A DNA stretch of 64,000 bases. It comes from GCA-2718815 sp963578105. GTDB taxonomy: Bacteria; Planctomycetota; Planctomycetia; Pirellulales; Pirellulaceae. The notes beneath the pieces were generated by a model that did not search any database, was not told the DNA's origin, and saw only the letters and a program-made list of their open reading frames with translations. Below are positions 63,543 to 64,000 of this stretch, in pieces. Within the stretch, counting starts at the first letter, position 1. Each line of letters starts with the position of its first letter. The stretch spans positions 96,154 through 160,153 of the forward strand of contig CAUZBP010000002.1 of assembly GCA_963578105.1 (NCBI GenBank). The letters are read 5' to 3'. Both the position numbers and the translations under genes were made by a program.

Positions 63543-64000
63543 CTACCAGGATGTCCAACCACCATCGACGGTAATATTTTGACCTGTGATGTAGCTGCCC
63601 GCATCGCTGGCCAGCAACAGCAGGGCCCCTTTTAGTTCGTGAGGCTTTCCCATCCGTTTCATGGGCAGTTTTGTGCAAAGTTGTTTGACCATGTCCCGGT
63701 TGACTTTGTCAGGAGGGAACGGTCCGGGGCTGATGCAGTTGACCCGTACCCGGTCGGCGGCGTAGTAGGCGGCCAGGTGTCGGGCCATGTGGATCACACC
63801 GCCTTTGTGCACGTGATAAGCAACGGGACTAGCTGGTAGCCCTTCGTAAGCATCTGGATAGGACGCCACCTGACCATACATTGATCCCAACAGGATAACG
63901 CTGCCTTCTGCCTGTCGCTGCACGACGTGGTTCCGTAGTAGGCGGGCCAACTCGAAATAACCCGCCGTATTGATTTGATGGCGGGCGAACTGTTCGAAGG
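63543..64000 (-). CDS. SDR-family oxidoreductase, N-terminus outside the window
   Basis: The C-terminal 152 residues of a short-chain dehydrogenase/reductase run to the window edge. Seen: INTAGYFELARLL (the NxAG strand region), LLGSMYG with the catalytic Ser, YHVHKGG with the YxxxK pair, VNCISPGPFP and ITGQNITVDGGW, the family ending. The Rossmann TGxxxGIG motif lies beyond base 64000. It would reduce or oxidise a small carbonyl or alcohol in the cytoplasm. It converges with the propeller gene. Confidence 0.85.
   Translation of the reverse strand, partial: FEQFARHQINTAGYFELARLLRNHVVQRQAEGSVILLGSMYGQVASYPDAYEGLPASPVAYHVHKGGVIHMARHLAAYYAADRVRVNCISPGPFPPDKVNRDMVKQLCTKLPMKRMGKPHELKGALLLLASDAGSYITGQNITVDGGWTSW

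Noticed and set aside
1..64000. CRISPR array, insertion sequence, prophage or rRNA operon
   Set aside because: No regularly spaced repeats, transposase, integrase or phage structural protein, and no rRNA-like sequence was seen.

Overview
The window looks like chromosomal DNA of a free-living, probably marine planctomycete (Planctomycetota, Pirellulales-like). The grounds are family content rather than any single marker: two DUF1501 proteins, three secreted DUF1080 (3-keto-disaccharide hydrolase) proteins, three exported Gfo/Idh/MocA proteins, two PhyH dioxygenases, and trypsin-like proteases ending in a calcium-binding dockerin-like module plus a PEP-CTERM anchor. Gene density is loose, several gaps exceed 300 bp, start codons include GTG, and base composition is moderately GC-rich. 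No rRNA, tRNA, CRISPR array, transposase, integrase or phage gene was recognised.

Layout. 0-8 kb: a truncated sialidase-like reading frame, an Nramp-related transporter lacking the usual metal motifs, an FAD oxidoreductase, a DUF1080 protein, and a divergent pair of an M20 peptidase and an enolase-superfamily enzyme. 8-11 kb: two tandem paralogous secreted serine proteases. 11-15 kb: a drug/metabolite transporter and two AT-richer glycosyltransferase-like genes. 15-24 kb: an exported TIM-barrel-type protein, a HicB-like small protein, a 497-residue protein of unknown family, a large secreted probable carbohydrate-active protein, a 5'-truncated glycosidase-like gene and DUF1501. 24-32 kb: an MBL hydrolase, an oxidoreductase/PhyH/nucleoside hydrolase operon, a second enolase-superfamily gene and an unusual two-module oxidoreductase. 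32-41 kb: a CocE/NonD pseudogene, a DCC thiol-disulfide protein, an AraD1/GguC-type enzyme, an intact CocE/NonD hydrolase, a sodium/solute symporter, a DegT aminotransferase and a PhyH enzyme. 41-53 kb: DUF1080, nitrilase, sialidase, DUF1080, M81 peptidase, a DgcN/DgcA-like pair, DUF1501 and an aldo/keto reductase. 54-64 kb: class III and class IV aminotransferases, a SAF-domain dehydrogenase, a 2OG-Fe(II) oxygenase, Gfo/Idh/MocA, an MFS transporter, a PQQ-like propeller and a partial SDR.

Taken together the genes describe scavenging of complex organic matter: exported hydrolases and oxidoreductases act on glycans and peptides outside the cytoplasm, transporters bring in products, and cytoplasmic enolase-superfamily enzymes, aminotransferases, AraD1-type and DgcN/DgcA-type enzymes handle sugar acids and unusual (possibly D-) amino acids. 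Four gene remnants (sialidase-like, glycosidase-like, CocE/NonD, and a small carbohydrate-protein C-terminus) point to turnover; for two or three of them an intact gene of a similar type lies elsewhere in the window.

The strongest leads are the DgcN/DgcA-like pair with strong hairpins inside and after the second gene, the Nramp relative without DPGN/MPH motifs, the two-module Gfo/Idh/MocA protein, the tandem protease duplication, and the unknown 497-residue protein with a clear promoter. All functions are assigned by reading motifs, without database searches.
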